Positions 11,152-22,797 of a stretch of DNA of 64,000 nt are shown piece after piece. The DNA is from Centroberyx gerrardi. Lineage: Eukaryota; Chordata; Actinopteri; Beryciformes; Berycidae. A program made the position numbers and the translations under genes. How positions within the stretch are numbered: position 1 is the stretch's first letter; each line of letters starts with the position of its first letter. The notes under the pieces were generated by a model. It made no database searches and had not been told where the DNA came from. It saw only the letters and a list, made by a program, of their open reading frames with translations. Location: the NCBI RefSeq assembly GCF_048128805.1, contig NC_136016.1, forward strand, positions 4,766,501 to 4,830,500, read 5' to 3'.

Positions 11152-11160
11152 ATGGCGGCG
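11129..11160 (+). promoter_or_regulatory. Candidate MRPL27 core promoter motifs: CRE-like, CACGTG and YY1-like
   Basis: TGACGTCG (11129-11136), the palindrome TCACGTGA (11138-11145) and CAAGATGGCGGC overlapping the start codon (11149-11160) lie within 32 bases. AAGATGGCGGC matches the YY1 element often found at transcription starts of translation and mitochondrial genes. CACGTG is the USF/MYC/TFEB core. No TATA box is evident. Factor binding is inferred from motifs only. Confidence 0.5.
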
Positions 11161-14100
11161 CTTGCGTCCTTGATTCTCAAATCCAGAACAGGTACCAAAT
11201 ATCTAAATTATTATACTAACTTTACATTAATTCACATATAAAACGCAAACAATTGAACAGCAATTGGGTTATTCCTTAATGTGGTCTACACGTAGCGTAG
11301 ACAACGAGAGACGCTGTAGGAGCTGACTTAGCTAGGCTAGGTTAGCTAACATGACTTTATATGCATGCATTGAACGTCCCGTTTCCTCACAGGTCAAAGA
11401 GACTTGATGCAAGGAGGTTCTAACATCACGCCTAACGTTAACATCTAGTCCTACTCTAAATTACTGTAGACCTTTCACGAATTGTTACTGTCTTCTGGTC
11501 AATTCGGCATAGATATCATCCACCAAACAGCAGTTCATTTCAATAAAATCTCAACATTTATAATGGGTTCACACTGCTCGATACCGCCCTCCACTGTATG
11601 TTATTTCGGTGGCAGAAGATGCTGAGAATAACAGCTGAACCCAACCTAAAAGTTAAAATTGTATTGAAATAGGCCTAAGTGTGCATTGCTTTATGTCATA
11701 TTAAAAAGTGAATCCCAGTTATTCGCAAAATGTCTTTTAATGTGTACCACCAAGTATTTACTTTTGCCAGTCTGTAAGACCACGTTAAACTTAAACTTCA
11801 GCATTATTTCATTTACAAGAAGTTAACACAATTAGAGAATGTAGAAGAAAAGACTATTTTGGAATAGTTTGGAATTTGGAATTCTGGACAAAATCATATA
11901 ACAATAAAAATATTCTCATATTTGGGTCCGAGTGACAAAATCTCATCAAATGGGGGTAGTATGTGTAGTACACATTAGGGCCACGGACCCACATTTGGTC
12001 CTTGATATGAAAAAGTTTGAGAATCACTGTATTAAACTGACAGATTTTTTAATAGAGTCTGGCGTGACGTCTTCTTCATACAAGAGATCGGGGCTAACTA
12101 GGAGTGGGATTGGAACAGGGATGTTGACAGAGTGTTTCTATGCTTCTGGTTTCAGGGCTGTTGGTGCCTTGCCAGTCCTCTCTTTTCGACTCGATGAGGT
12201 TTGCATCTAAGAAGGCTGGTGGTAGTAGCAAGAACCTCGGGGGAAAGAGTCCTGGTCGGAGATATGGCTTCAAGAAGCAGGATGGTAATTACAATTGATT
12301 TTTTTTTTTTTTTTTCAGTACACAGAAGTGCTGTGGCTATCTCTCCCCACCCTTACATTCACTCTCATCTTATCAAAGAGAAAGCCCAGTATTGCCCAGA
12401 TATATGGAATCACTTCATTTGCACAGTACAGTGAATGCAGAGGAATTGCTCTTGGTGGCATTGATGCTGAAATGTCTCAGTAGATTGGTATCATTATGGA
12501 TACTGACACAGTGTTAAGACAGGAGCTCACATTCAGTGCAAAGGGATGGTGCAGAATATGAGATTGACAGTAGACCAGAGTCACCAGACTACATCCCAAA
12601 ATGAGAGATCTACCATTTGGAAAAAGTAGCACCTATTTATTTGCAACCAAAACCAGGTCCTGTGTTTCAAATTTACCAGAAGCTCACATAGTCTTGAGTG
12701 ATATTAACTGCTTTCTGTAGGTCAAATCATCAAGTATGCAAGTTTCATTTGATGCTGCAGTGGGCTGTAGAAGCAGACAGGTCAATGATGTCACTAGAAT
12801 AGTTCCTGGTAGCACCAGTAGTCATTGTGAAGGTTTTTGGCAGCGTTGGCGATATAGTTTGCCAGTGCCATTCATATATACGGTTCATAACATCATTATA
12901 ACACTTAGGCTGTTCTTTAGTAAAAATGATAGACCAATTCCAAGTCAAATGAAAAAAGTAAATGAAATGTAAATAAGTCAGTGTAAACGTAGCTGGTTTA
13001 TTTTAGTGTTGCCTGGCAAGTTGTGGGTATGCTAAATGGCACTGGTGAAGAAGGCTGATACTTCTCTCTATCTCTGTGTCTTTGGATGAGTAGTAACAAA
13101 AGCCCTCAGCATCCTGCTTAAGAAACGCCTGACGCGGCTATTCGTGACCGGAGTAATCTGAAAATTATTAAGGTTTTAATGTCTCACAGCTGTAGGTCAA
13201 ATCATCTGTGTAAAGTAAAAGTAAGCAAGTTTCATTTGATGCTGCAGTGGGCTGTAGAAGCAGACAGGTCAAATGATGTCACTAGGTTTTATTGTCTCAT
13301 TGTTTCAATGTGGTGCAATGAATATGATATTTATTTCACCTATACTGGCGCGTTGGCTTGTGCTACAAAATCCATTCAAAACACAAAGTACTCTTTTCTA
13401 TCAAAGTAGAATGGAAATTCAAAAAATCATAACATTCAATAACATAAAAAAAGTATTCCCTCTCTTTGCTCTATAGGGTTAAATTGTCTCACTGGAACTT
13501 GTTCAGTGTTTCATAACATGTATTATTAATGCTTCATCTTCAGGTGATACTGTGGCATTTTGAAAACATTTTCTTTTCAGATTTTACCTTTCTTGCAAGG
13601 AAGTCTCATAACAGGTCTCTCTAGTATATTAATGTGATTTTAGGGTGTGCAGTGTTTTCTGTTACAGAATGCCTGTGCCGGTTGTGGAGTTAATGCATTT
13701 GATTCCTGTTCATGGGGTTTGAAAGGATAAAATAAATTGTCCCCCTTGCGTCACTAAGCCTGAAAGTGCAGAGGATGCAGTAGTTTTTTCTGTCCAATTT
13801 CCTCAGTGACTTCCATAGTAAAATTAAAGAAGTGAAACTGCACTGGAACTGCACCTCTGTGTTCGGTTTCCCCAGTGTTACATGAGCGCTAGTCATCTTT
13901 TCTGAGCCCCATAAACATTAATCAAATGTGAAAAATGGGACTAATATAATGGGAACATTACTGGATAATATGAAGAGTTTAATTCCAAAATGAGATATCC
14001 AGCAATTCAAAAATGTGACACCTATTCCTGCAAAGTTATTGGTCGCATGAAATTAAAACTATGAATTATTATTGAAGTCCTTTGTTATCTGATGGATATT

Positions 14101-14888
14101 TCTTGCAAAATGGTAGCAAAATAGTAACAACATAATCTTATTATTGAAATATTGAACAAAGAACATTGGGTAACACTTTATTATTTTACATGATTCTATA
14201 AAGTGATGCCTCCCCTATTAATCCAGTTTACATGTGACATGCGGTTGTGTGTATTCAAACAGAAATTACAAAAAACTACATATGATGCGCAACTTGATCA
14301 TATTTAAAGAAATGTGATTAAGTTGTATGTGTGTCATGATTGGTCTCTATTAATGCCAATAAATTTAGGCTTTAAACATGGTGACAATACATGATGATAG
14401 TAATGTAGGCGATTAGCTCACGTCTCTTTCAATCTGTTTACAAGGAAACTTTGTCCATGCCGGCAACGTCCTTGCAACACAGAGGCTGATGAGGTATCAC
14501 CCAGGAGCACATGTAAGTGATGCTTTCAGTATCAAAAACAATGATTGGATGGAATTTCAGACTTAAATCTACGTGTTCACTCACTGTTTCACTGTCGCTT
14601 TGCCCCTTCGCCTCTCTCTCCACCACTTCTCATCTTGCTTCTAACCCCCCCGCCCCTGCCTGTCCTCCCTCGTCCCGAAAGGTGGGGATGGGACGCAACA
14701 ACACACTGTACGCCCTGGAGGACGGCGTGGTCCGGTTCACTAAGGAGGTCTACATCCCGCCGCCGCGCAGCCCAGAAGCCACCCAGGTCATCACCAAGCT
14801 GCCCCAAGGAGCGATACTCTACAAGACCTTCATCAACATCCTGCCCACCAAACAGGAGGGCAAGTTCAAACTGGTGGACATGGTCTAA
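11152..14888 (+). CDS. mrpl27: MRPL27, mitochondrial large-subunit ribosomal protein bL27m
   Basis: This is the mitochondrial counterpart of bacterial L27, part of the 39S subunit near the peptidyl-transferase centre. Four exons join in frame: 11152-11191, 12156-12284, 14445-14512 and 14682-14888, for 147 residues, about the human length (148). The start [14 protein letters not shown] reads as a short mitochondrial presequence. The L27 core follows: [21 protein letters not shown], then [14 protein letters not shown], and [14 protein letters not shown] in the last exon. The C-terminal extension ending KLVDMV is typical of the animal protein. The start ATG lies in AAGATGGCGGC and has no competing upstream ATG nearby. 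An AATAAA at 15398-15403, about 510 bases after the stop, is a likely polyadenylation signal. The gene is divergent from EME1, as in human. Confidence 0.95.
11468..11700. repeat. Inverted-repeat MITE, copy B (MRPL27 intron 1)
   Basis: AGACCTTTCACGAATTGTTA, ATTCGGCATAGATATCATCC and ACCGCCCTCCACTGTATG match copy A. The right arm is degenerate. Confidence 0.6.
12715..12797 (+). repeat. Direct repeat, first copy (MRPL27 intron 2)
   Basis: TGTAGGTCAAATCATC, then GCAAGTTTCATTTGATGCTG and CAGTGGGCTGTAGAAGCAGA, recur at 13191-13286 in the same orientation. Confidence 0.85.
13191..13286 (+). repeat. Direct repeat, second copy (MRPL27 intron 2)
   Basis: Second copy of the segment at 12715-12797, about 475 bases away, with about 11 extra bases (TGTAAAGTAAA) inside. 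Confidence 0.85.
13385..13610 (+). repeat. Dispersed repeat shared with 62730-62960
   Basis: TACTCTTTTCTATCAAAGTAGA, GTATTC, TTGTCTCACTGGAA, CATTTCATAACAT-like and TTCATCTTCAGGTGATA sequence appears in the same order in the caskin intron. Confidence 0.6.
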
Positions 14889-15397
14889 GGCTGACTGGAC
14901 TAGACTGCACTGGGATGTGATGGGCATTTACCTCCTATTCTTTCCTACAGACTCTTGTGGAGTCCATAGTCCTTCAGGATCAAGGAGGTTTTGGTTTGGT
15001 GGACTAGCATTGTGAGCGCCCTGGAAGACTTTGGAGGAATCTGTTATATCAGAGGTGGATGACATGATTGGCCGATGTCCAATATTTAATAAAAGGCCGA
15101 TATCTTCCAGTATCTCTTCAAAGCAGTATATTGGTCTAACCCTACTCAGAACCAATCATCAGGACCAGTGAGGATGAGTCCGGCTTTGCCTCTTGGTGTA
15201 GAAGTGCTGGACTTGAATCGCTGCAGGTCATGTTGAGTCATTCATTAGAATCATCTCTCCCTCACTGACATGCTCCATACATATTGGGCCACCAATATGC
15301 CAATATGTGGATAATGTAATCATGACAGTGGAGTGTCTCATCATCAGCCATCTGACTGACTTGCTGTGCTGTATTAGATCATCACATCTGTCACGTG

Positions 15398-15403
15398 AAT
15401 AAA
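15398..15403 (+). terminator. Likely MRPL27 polyadenylation signal AATAAA
   Basis: AATAAA follows the MRPL27 stop by about 510 bases and sits in CGTGAATAAAGTTTTAT. It is the first canonical hexamer after the stop that I noticed. Confidence 0.55.
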
Positions 15404-16869
15404 GTTTTATATGTATAAGTCAGCTTTGTGCCAAGATTATTATTATTCATTGATGTTATATTGTTATTTATTCACTTGTAATTGTTGGTAGCTGTTACAG
15501 AAAAATCAAATATGATCTCAACAGTTTGCTTTGGGGGAAAATAATGCAATTCCTTAACCAACCACAAGATGTCACCGGATTACCTATGTGCTCCATCAGC
15601 TTGTTTTTCCCATTACAGTGGTATGAATCAGGGTTGGGGTGAACTCAGTTTATGTCCATTCAGTCCAAATTGTACATTGAGATTGCAGTTTACTTAAGAA
15701 TGTGTCATAGATTGGATGCACGATTCATTTTGTGGAAAAAAACAAACTGATTTTGAAGAAAAGCACTTCCTGAAGCATATGATTTCTCAATCGGATGGAT
15801 GCATTGCCAGGAAATCCTTGGATGATTCGCAGTCTTTCTTGCTCAAGCTGTGGTGTTCTTCATGTGACCATAAAGCATACTCCGTCATATTCCAATGTAA
15901 CATTTGTTACACATGGTACAGGCTTATCAGGTATTTTGTCAGCAAACCTTTCCGTTAGAAAGGCTTTCGACAAGAATCAGAGGAGGCGAACGGGAACTGT
16001 GGTATTTCAGAGGTTTGTGGTATGCAAGGGAGTGCGGATAACGCCTGGTACACTTTGCATGGGAGTTACAACACTGTCACGAAGCAGAACGAATGATAAA
16101 TGTGAGCGGTTTAGGGGTATTACGTGCTGACATGGTGTTCTTGGAGTGAGATGGCAGAGGGTAAAATCACTAGATCCCAGCTAAAGCAGGGATGCAGTGT
16201 GTGAGTTTAGGTCGCTACTCTCTTCACTGCCTGATTAGATAACCGGGTTAAGGAAATGTACCACGGATAATTGGTACACATTTTCCTAAGCCAAGAGTAC
16301 AAGCATTTTGATACTTTGGCAAACAGAAAGCCAAGTGTGAATTAGTATAACTGGTTAATGTCTACAGTAGATTTTTTTTCCTCTTTACTTTCTGAAGAAC
16401 AAATGAGTCATGATGTTACTAAATAGCCTCTAGCATTGTTTCTCAATCTAGGTCACTCAGTTCAGTATACAGTTCATGCTCAATGTATAAGGACACAAAA
16501 AAAACTCAATTTTAGACAAATCCAGTTAAGTTCAGCTTGGACACTCCCTGGGATAAAGTGGGTTTCTACTTTCTGTGGTTAGTGTTTGACCTGGGTTAAA
16601 GAGTAACCCTTTGTTTTCGTTCTTTCTCTCTCTCTCAAATCCAAAGTAATGGTCACTGCTGATGTGCTCTGGCGAAAATGAGTTACAGTTTAAGCAATGC
16701 CTGGTTTTCGCTAATGATAATACATTATTCCTTGGCATGAAAAACTTTTTGAGCCATTTTTTTGCTTTGTGGAAGTGTATGATAGAAGTACAGTGGGAAT
16801 GTCAACATTTTTTTCATTTCATTGTTCAGTAATGTTTTTTGTACATGAATTCTTCATTTAAAACTCCCA

Positions 16870-17110
16870 GAATTTCCCCTACCAATGAATAGGTGGGATG
16901 AGTCTCCCTGCTTTAAAGAGCTGCTAACCCTAAAAGAATTTCATTAGTCTGGGAATTTCAGTGGAGACTTTTAGTGTCCCATGATGGTCTAAATGTTGAT
17001 TCAGAGGCTTTTCCACCCTGACAAGAATAGAATTCTGGGGGAAACTCTGAATACTTGGGATTTTTTGGGCCATGAAAATGGTCAAATTTGAAGATATTGA
17101 ATATAAGCAT
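16870..17110 (-). repeat. GGGACACTAAA-family repeat, minus orientation
   Basis: On the minus strand it reads TTCCCCCAGAATTCTATTCTTG, GGTGGAAAAGCCTCTGAATC, then ACCATCATGGGACACTAAAA. Copies occur at 27715-28232, 30985-31362 and 55990-56330. Confidence 0.7.
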
Positions 17111-17464
17111 GAAATATCGGGCCATCTGGAGCCTCAGTACAAAAATAACAGTACCAGCCTTCGAAAACCCCTCCCAATTAAAGTCCACCATTCTTGGAAA
17201 AAACCCAATGTGCAATCTGCTGGCTGAGTCCAGTCAAGGCTGAGATTCGCCCCGGTCATTCTGACCCTCTGGGATTGTACAGCTTGAGTCAGAGTCATTA
17301 TCACGAAATGCCTCAAAGCGGAATCACACAGATCTTTCAACGGTCTGCCTCAAAGCAGTCATTCCCGAAACTCTTTTCTTACTCCTAATGGCGTCATTGG
17401 CTGGGCTCTAACAACAGTTGCTCTCTTCCTCAGCCTGTGGCTTGGCAACAAAACTCCAGGACCG

Positions 17465-20264
17465 TCAATTACCGCTGGAGCTCTGTGCTGGGCTACAGGA
17501 TGAAGCCGACGGGCCCTGGAGCTCCGTGGATTGTCGACCGGGGTTGTATGTTTCCCGACTGAGGTGTGAGGAGTGGTTGTGGCCGTGGATTGACAGGTGA
17601 ATGTCCAGAGACCGCAAATCCACATGTGAAATGTCAGCGGACTGGCGAAGGGTCTCCTCATATGTTGGTGGAGGCTATATGTACAACAAAGGAAGGAAGA
17701 TGAAACATATCCAAATTCAAGCAAAAAACTAGAGATAATGTTGTTAGAGTTTTTTCATGTCAAGGACACCCAAATACACACATTCGATCATGATTCCGTC
17801 TTAAGGAACACCATCTGAGAATATTTTTGTTGTTAGTTATGATTTACTACAGAATTGCACAACACTGGCAAGAGTGAAATAACAATGAAATCAAGGCATT
17901 CCTCATTTTGACCCCACTTTGGGGACCGTTAAATTACAGTATCTCTCTGCATAGAGTGTCTTGGTTTCTGTGACTTTTGTTGAACCAAGTATCATCACTG
18001 AGAAAATGTCTAGCTGTGTGCAGAGGTGTGACCAAGTCAAGCCAAGTCCCAAGTCTAAATGTAGAACACAAAGTCAAGTCCATGTCATTAATGTCAAGTC
18101 TCAAGTCTAAATGTAGAACAGCAAGTCAAGTCAGAACAAATCAAGAGTCCAGTATCAATTTAATATCTTAAAGAAAACTAAATATCTAGGACTTTTCAAT
18201 GCAATATGGTTTTAATAGGATAAAAACCTGGTAAGAGCATCATGAGTTTGATTTCTATAATCAGTTTCAACTTCAATAAATTCAATCATTCCATACAAAT
18301 TCAGAAAACAGAATTTCAATTCAGTCGTCTGCTGGAACAAATCTCATCACTTTCAATCTAAGTCATTTACACAAACACAAGATCTCAAGTCAAGACTTTA
18401 GAAACCTTTTCAAGTCATTTCCAAGTCACCAGAACCCAGAAGAAGTCAAGTCAAGTCTCGAGTCTTCTCTTCATGCATCAACTCAAGTCTCTAAGTCCAA
18501 GTCTTAACATTGTGACTCGAGTCCAAGTCATGTGACTCGAGTCCCCACTTGTGGTTGTGCGTACCTCACTGTGGCAGCTATTGAGGCCAAAGCGCTGGGC
18601 GATCATGGAGTGGACCTGTCTCTGTCGGTCCTTCTTGCGAACGCTCTCGTAGGACGGCAGCCGCAGCAGAGACCCGTCCAAGTGGTAGTCGTGTGGCTTT
18701 CCAATGATGAACAGCCTTCCAGGAGGCTAGATTGCATACATGCAAAATCTCAGTAGCCACCCGGGATGCATTTACAATATTTGCAATTATCAATTCTCAT
18801 CTATGCTGACTTCCAAAACTGTAATGTCACACTCAGAAGCAGCATGTGCCAAATCAGACATGCATCACTATCCCTAATATAATACATGTGGTTGCTTACC
18901 TGCGGTCCAAGAGCTCCCTGGTTCATGGCAGCACTATGCTCATTATGGGCAAAGCCAATCAGAGAGTGCCTGCTGTGGTACTGGGGAGGAGCATCCTGGG
19001 AGAGGAGATCATCAGTGAGATTAGTTACAGTTTTATCAAGCTGGCAGTTGAGGCCTCTACCACTTCAAATGGTGCTATTAACTCATAGTCACATATTAAG
19101 GACATTGGCAAATATCACAGTCACTGGCAATGTATTGTTTCAATTCAACAACAATCTCTACAGCCATTCTTTTTTTTTCAAAGGTGCTGATTTGTATACA
19201 ATGGGCTATTCATAATGTTATCAACGTTGAAACAGTGTTGATGGTCTGTGCCAAATACTGAACCAGTGAGTGGCTACAACAGACAGAGGCATACCTAAAT
19301 CAGCAGTGTAATACTGCAACAAAACTTTGAATTACTATCTTAAACTGGTATAGCATTGCAACAAAATGTCAAAACAGTGTTCCTACTGGTCCCTCAGAAA
19401 GGTCACCACACTATAGTCCAGACTCTTTGACGCAGAGACGTAGACACAGCAGTTTTTATTCAATATAACAGTAAGTAAGAGGGGGAATCGAATGTAATAC
19501 ACCATGAACTGACAAAGTGGAATGGTTGAAATTGTTGTTTTGCAAAGACAGAACATCTGCTGTGAGTGTAATCTAAAATCAAATAAAGTATAGCCTGTGT
19601 ACAAATTCAAAGTCAAGCCTACTCTGAGAGCAATAGTGGGGTAATTTCTGTAAATCCTATGGATCTTCTGGAACAGGTAATGTGACAGAAGCCTTGCAAT
19701 AGTTAGTTTAGTGGGTGGTTGTTCTTACTGTATAGTGTTCAGGCCCCCGATAGGGCCTGCCTCTGCAGCAGAGAGGATCCTTCCTGTAGAGGACCACCAC
19801 CAGCATTAGGATCACTATACAGAGTGCTATGCAGGACACTGGCATGGAGAAGAATACAGCACATAGTTACTGTCTCAAAAGGAAAACAGCAAGGTAAATA
19901 TCACTGCATATAGACAGTAGACTATACATAACACTATATAGACAGTAGACTATATTACCAGTAATGTAATGGTATACCAGGTCTCCAGAAGGTGATTATC
20001 ATGAGATTATATTTGGTTTTTCCTCCTTAACAGTCCCTATAATATAACTTACATCAGTTTGATACTACTTAGTATGACGACGAATTTCCATTTGCTTCAG
20101 CCCAAAAAAGTAAGCAAACTCCAATCCGCAAATAAAACATAAGATACATTGAGTTCAGCTGGTTCTATATCCCTGAATTTATTCTTCCACTCACCTGAAG
20201 CCACAATTACAGTCAGTGGATCTCCCGCCAGAGTCGGAGGCATCGTTGTGGCTGAGAAAGACAT
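17465..20264 (-). CDS. Unnamed single-pass membrane protein with three L/PPxY motifs
   Basis: Not recognised by name. Five exons join in frame on the minus strand: 20264-20195, 19838-19729, 18995-18900, 18726-18565 and 17674-17465, giving 215 residues. All borders are AG/GT. Residues 1-16 are short and uncharged except for one Asp, with no cleavable signal peptide. Residues 17-41 are a strong membrane segment (IALCIVILMLVVVLY) followed by RKD and a CC pair, which predicts N-outside, C-inside topology. The cytosolic part carries PPQY (63-66), LPSY (115-118) and PPTY (148-151, in PPPTYEE), ligands of the kind bound by WW domains of NEDD4-family ubiquitin ligases. A basic segment (RKKDRQRQ) follows LPSY. 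The tail is Ser/His-rich. By family analogy it could be a ubiquitin-ligase adaptor or a self-ubiquitinated membrane protein; that is inference. TMEM92, near this locus in human, also has a PPxY tail, but I cannot claim orthology. Confidence 0.8.
18010..18550. mobile_element. CAAGTC-rich MITE in the membrane-protein gene
   Basis: The body is built from CAAGTCAAGTC, CAAGTCTAAATGTAGAAC and GTGACTCGAGTCCAAGTC units. The ends are CAGAGGTGTGACC and CGAGTCCCCACTTGTG, imperfect inverted repeats. This is a familiar type of fish non-autonomous DNA element; the flanking duplication is imperfect. Its right end stops about 15 bases from the donor of exon 18726-18565. Confidence 0.65.
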
Positions 20265-21375
20265 TTTCACTTTTTTCCCCTCTTCAAGTCAGTAACACAC
20301 ACGCTCCTTTTTAGTCCAGTTGGGAGTAAACAGCTGTCTCTTTTGATTTCTTTCCTTCACTTAGTCCTGAGCTCATGCACCTTGCACACACAAGGTTGGA
20401 GAGAACACCCAGGATTACAAACTCTGAGCCAGCAGACCACTGGGCAAATATTAACACCCACTTGTCTCGCCAGGGAAGAATATAACTAATCTAAAACCGT
20501 GTTATCATCACATCAGCACTCCTCCTTTGGGTCCCCAAGCGTTAAAAAAAAAAAAATTCCAGTAAAAAAAAAAAAAAAAAAAAAGGGAAGAAAACGCTCT
20601 GCGACGCTGTGAATCTTGTGCAACCTCTAGTGGTATGGAGAGGCGTATGAATTTGGACTGAGGTTTAATAATAACAATAATAATAAAATATTAATTATAT
20701 ATGTTAATATAATAAATAGATAAACTACGAAAAAGAACAGCATTCATATATATTTGAGAGGAATGTAGATATCACAGCAAAATTATAAGTCCTTATATAC
20801 CAGTAATATTATAGAAAAGAACCTATAGAGTATAGTATTACTATCGGATATTTTAAAAAAAAAACAAATACCGTAAAATACAATAAGGTCACTAAACTCA
20901 CTTCTGAGTAGCCTACTATACTTTCTACTTTCTATAGGATGATTATAGGAATATTATAGTATTATAGTGATACCATAGGAGTAAAAAAACTTAAAGTACG
21001 ATAAGGTCACTAAACTCAGTCTTGAGTACCACAGGCAGAACATAAGTCCCTATAGGAATATTATAGGAATATTACGATAATCATTATCATCACGATACAT
21101 TGATTCACTGGCAAAACTTCAGCTTCAGTTTGGCTAATTGATTTTTAATTTAAATTTTTAAAAAAATTAAAAAAAATAGCCCTCTGTAAAGATTGACAGC
21201 TCTTCTTCACATTTATGGGAGGTGTGACGACCAATGTAGCATCATAATTGTCTTAAGCTCACAAAAAATATGAATTAACTCTGAGTTTCATTCATGAAAC
21301 ATTTGCAGCCCATTTGCTCTGACTGAATACCCACTCCTCTTTCACATATGAACAAAGGGGCTGGATGAATCAACC

Positions 21376-21440
21376 ACACACACACACACACATACACACA
21401 CACTTCACTCTTTCTTTCTCCTCCTCCTCCTCCTCCTCCT
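21376..21440. repeat. (CA)n and (CTC)n microsatellites
   Basis: A CA run with one TA interruption at 21376-21403, then CTCCTC units at 21418-21440. Confidence 0.9.
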
Positions 21441-21930
21441 CAGATCTTCACATTAGATTAGAAGAGATGAAACTTTGAAGATCCCCATGGGTAAACTGGG
21501 TCATTGCAGCAGCAGAGAGAGGGGTATACAGAGTATTCAAGATGATATAACAAGCAATTACAGCAAGAGAACACATTGAGGATAATACAATAGATAAATA
21601 CATGAAGTGTAAAGCATCTTTGTTGACAGATTTACAGGTTAGAAGTGTATAAGCAAGTGTGCATCGCTAGCTGTTTCCATTATCTGGTGTATAGATGGAA
21701 GAACATGTGGACAGAAATGTGTCCAGGCATGAAAATGTGCATTGTAAGCTGTTTACATTATCAACAGTGACAGATAGAGTTAATACAGAAATGTGTCCAG
21801 GTGGCATATGTGCAAATGTACATTGTAGGCTATTCACATTATCAGATTATATTTACAGATGAAAGTATCATATATGTTATGATATAGTCTATGTATCAGC
21901 TCACAGAGACATAGGTCATGTGCAGATACA
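21440..21930 (-). mobile_element. LINE 3' tail, minus orientation
   Basis: TTAGATTAGAAGAGATGAAACT, then GGGTCATTGCAGCAGCAGAG, is the reverse complement of the tail seen at 4600 and 8900. Upstream sequence includes two GAAATGTGTCCAGG repeats. Confidence 0.6.
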
Positions 21931-21954
21931 GGTTATGTGTATAAATGCTGATGA

Positions 21955-22530
21955 GATCACATCCTCTTCGTCTTCCTCATCTTCATATCCTCCTCATCCT
22001 CACATCTTCGCATCCTCTTCATCCTCATTTTATCCTCATCCTCACATCATCATCCTCATCCTCTTCATCAGCCTCCACCTGACATCCTCCTCATCCTCAC
22101 ATCCTCCTCATCCTCATACCCTCCCATCCACACATCCTGCCATACTCCTCATCCTCCTCTTCCTCACATCCTCCTCCTCCTCATACCCTCCCATCCACAC
22201 GTCCTCCCGTACTCCTCATCCTCCTCTTCCTCACACCCTCCTCATCCTCATACCCTCCCATCCACACATCTTCTCATCCACCTCATCCTTCCATCCTTAT
22301 CATCCTCACATCCTCACATCTCCCTCATCCTCACATCCACCCGTCTTCCTCATTCTCACATCTCCCTCATCCTCACATCCACCCGTCTTCCTCATTCTCA
22401 CATCTTCCTCATCCTCGCATCCTCTGATTTTCTTCATCATCCTTATCCCCACATCTTCCTCATCCTCCTCATCCCTACATGCGCCCATCCTCCCAGTCCC
22501 CACATCATCCTCCTCATCATCACATCCCCC
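21955..22530. repeat. TCCTCA-type minisatellite, about 575 bp
   Basis: Irregular units of the form TCATCCTCACATCC dominate one strand, which is almost purine-free. A longer unit (CACATCCACCCGTCTTCCTC) is duplicated near 22333-22396. The 209-codon frame across it is a repeat artefact. It ends about 270 bases before the RAB37 start codon. Confidence 0.9.
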
Positions 22531-22565
22531 GCCTTTACATTTGGCGTGACGTGGGTGAATGGTCA

Positions 22566-22797
22566 CGACTGCATTTCCAGTGACAAGTGATGTAGGCAGC
22601 CCAGCCTGCAGCCTTGTGATTCACTCCAAAGGAGGAGCTTACATAGGCAACTGTAGCGCTCCGTGCTGCTGGTGGACGCTGTGTCGGAAGGATCGGATGG
22701 TTGGGGAGAGACAGAGCGAGAGTTTGTGAGCGGTTTAGTCAGCTGTATTTTCCTCGCCGGCGTCCTCCGTCGTAGACACTTGGAGGAGGACGAGAGG
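22566..22797 (+). promoter_or_regulatory. RAB37 5' region
   Basis: This GC-richer stretch lies between the minisatellite and the start codon and should hold the RAB37 promoter and 5' UTR. The frame is open from 22663 without a stop. No TATA box is evident. Confidence 0.4.

Larger units (their letters stand above)
14889..17464. other. MRPL27 3' UTR and intergenic stretch
   Basis: No coding exon was found. It holds the MRPL27 3' end, a fragment of the GGGACACTAAA repeat family around 15050-15140 (AGAGGTGGATGACATGATTG, TATTGGTCTAACCCTA), and an inverted copy of that family at about 16870-17110. The remainder is unannotated. Confidence 0.6.
20265..22565. other. Intergenic stretch between membrane-protein gene and RAB37
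   Basis: No coding exon found. It holds two A tracts (20548-20584), an AT-rich internally repetitive part (20640-21120, with ATAGGAATATTATAG and AAGGTCACTAAACTCA each repeated), a CA repeat, an inverted LINE tail and the TCCTCA minisatellite. Confidence 0.6.

Noticed and set aside
21920-22549. 209-codon Ser/Pro/His-rich frame
   Set aside because: It is a translation of the TCCTCA minisatellite.
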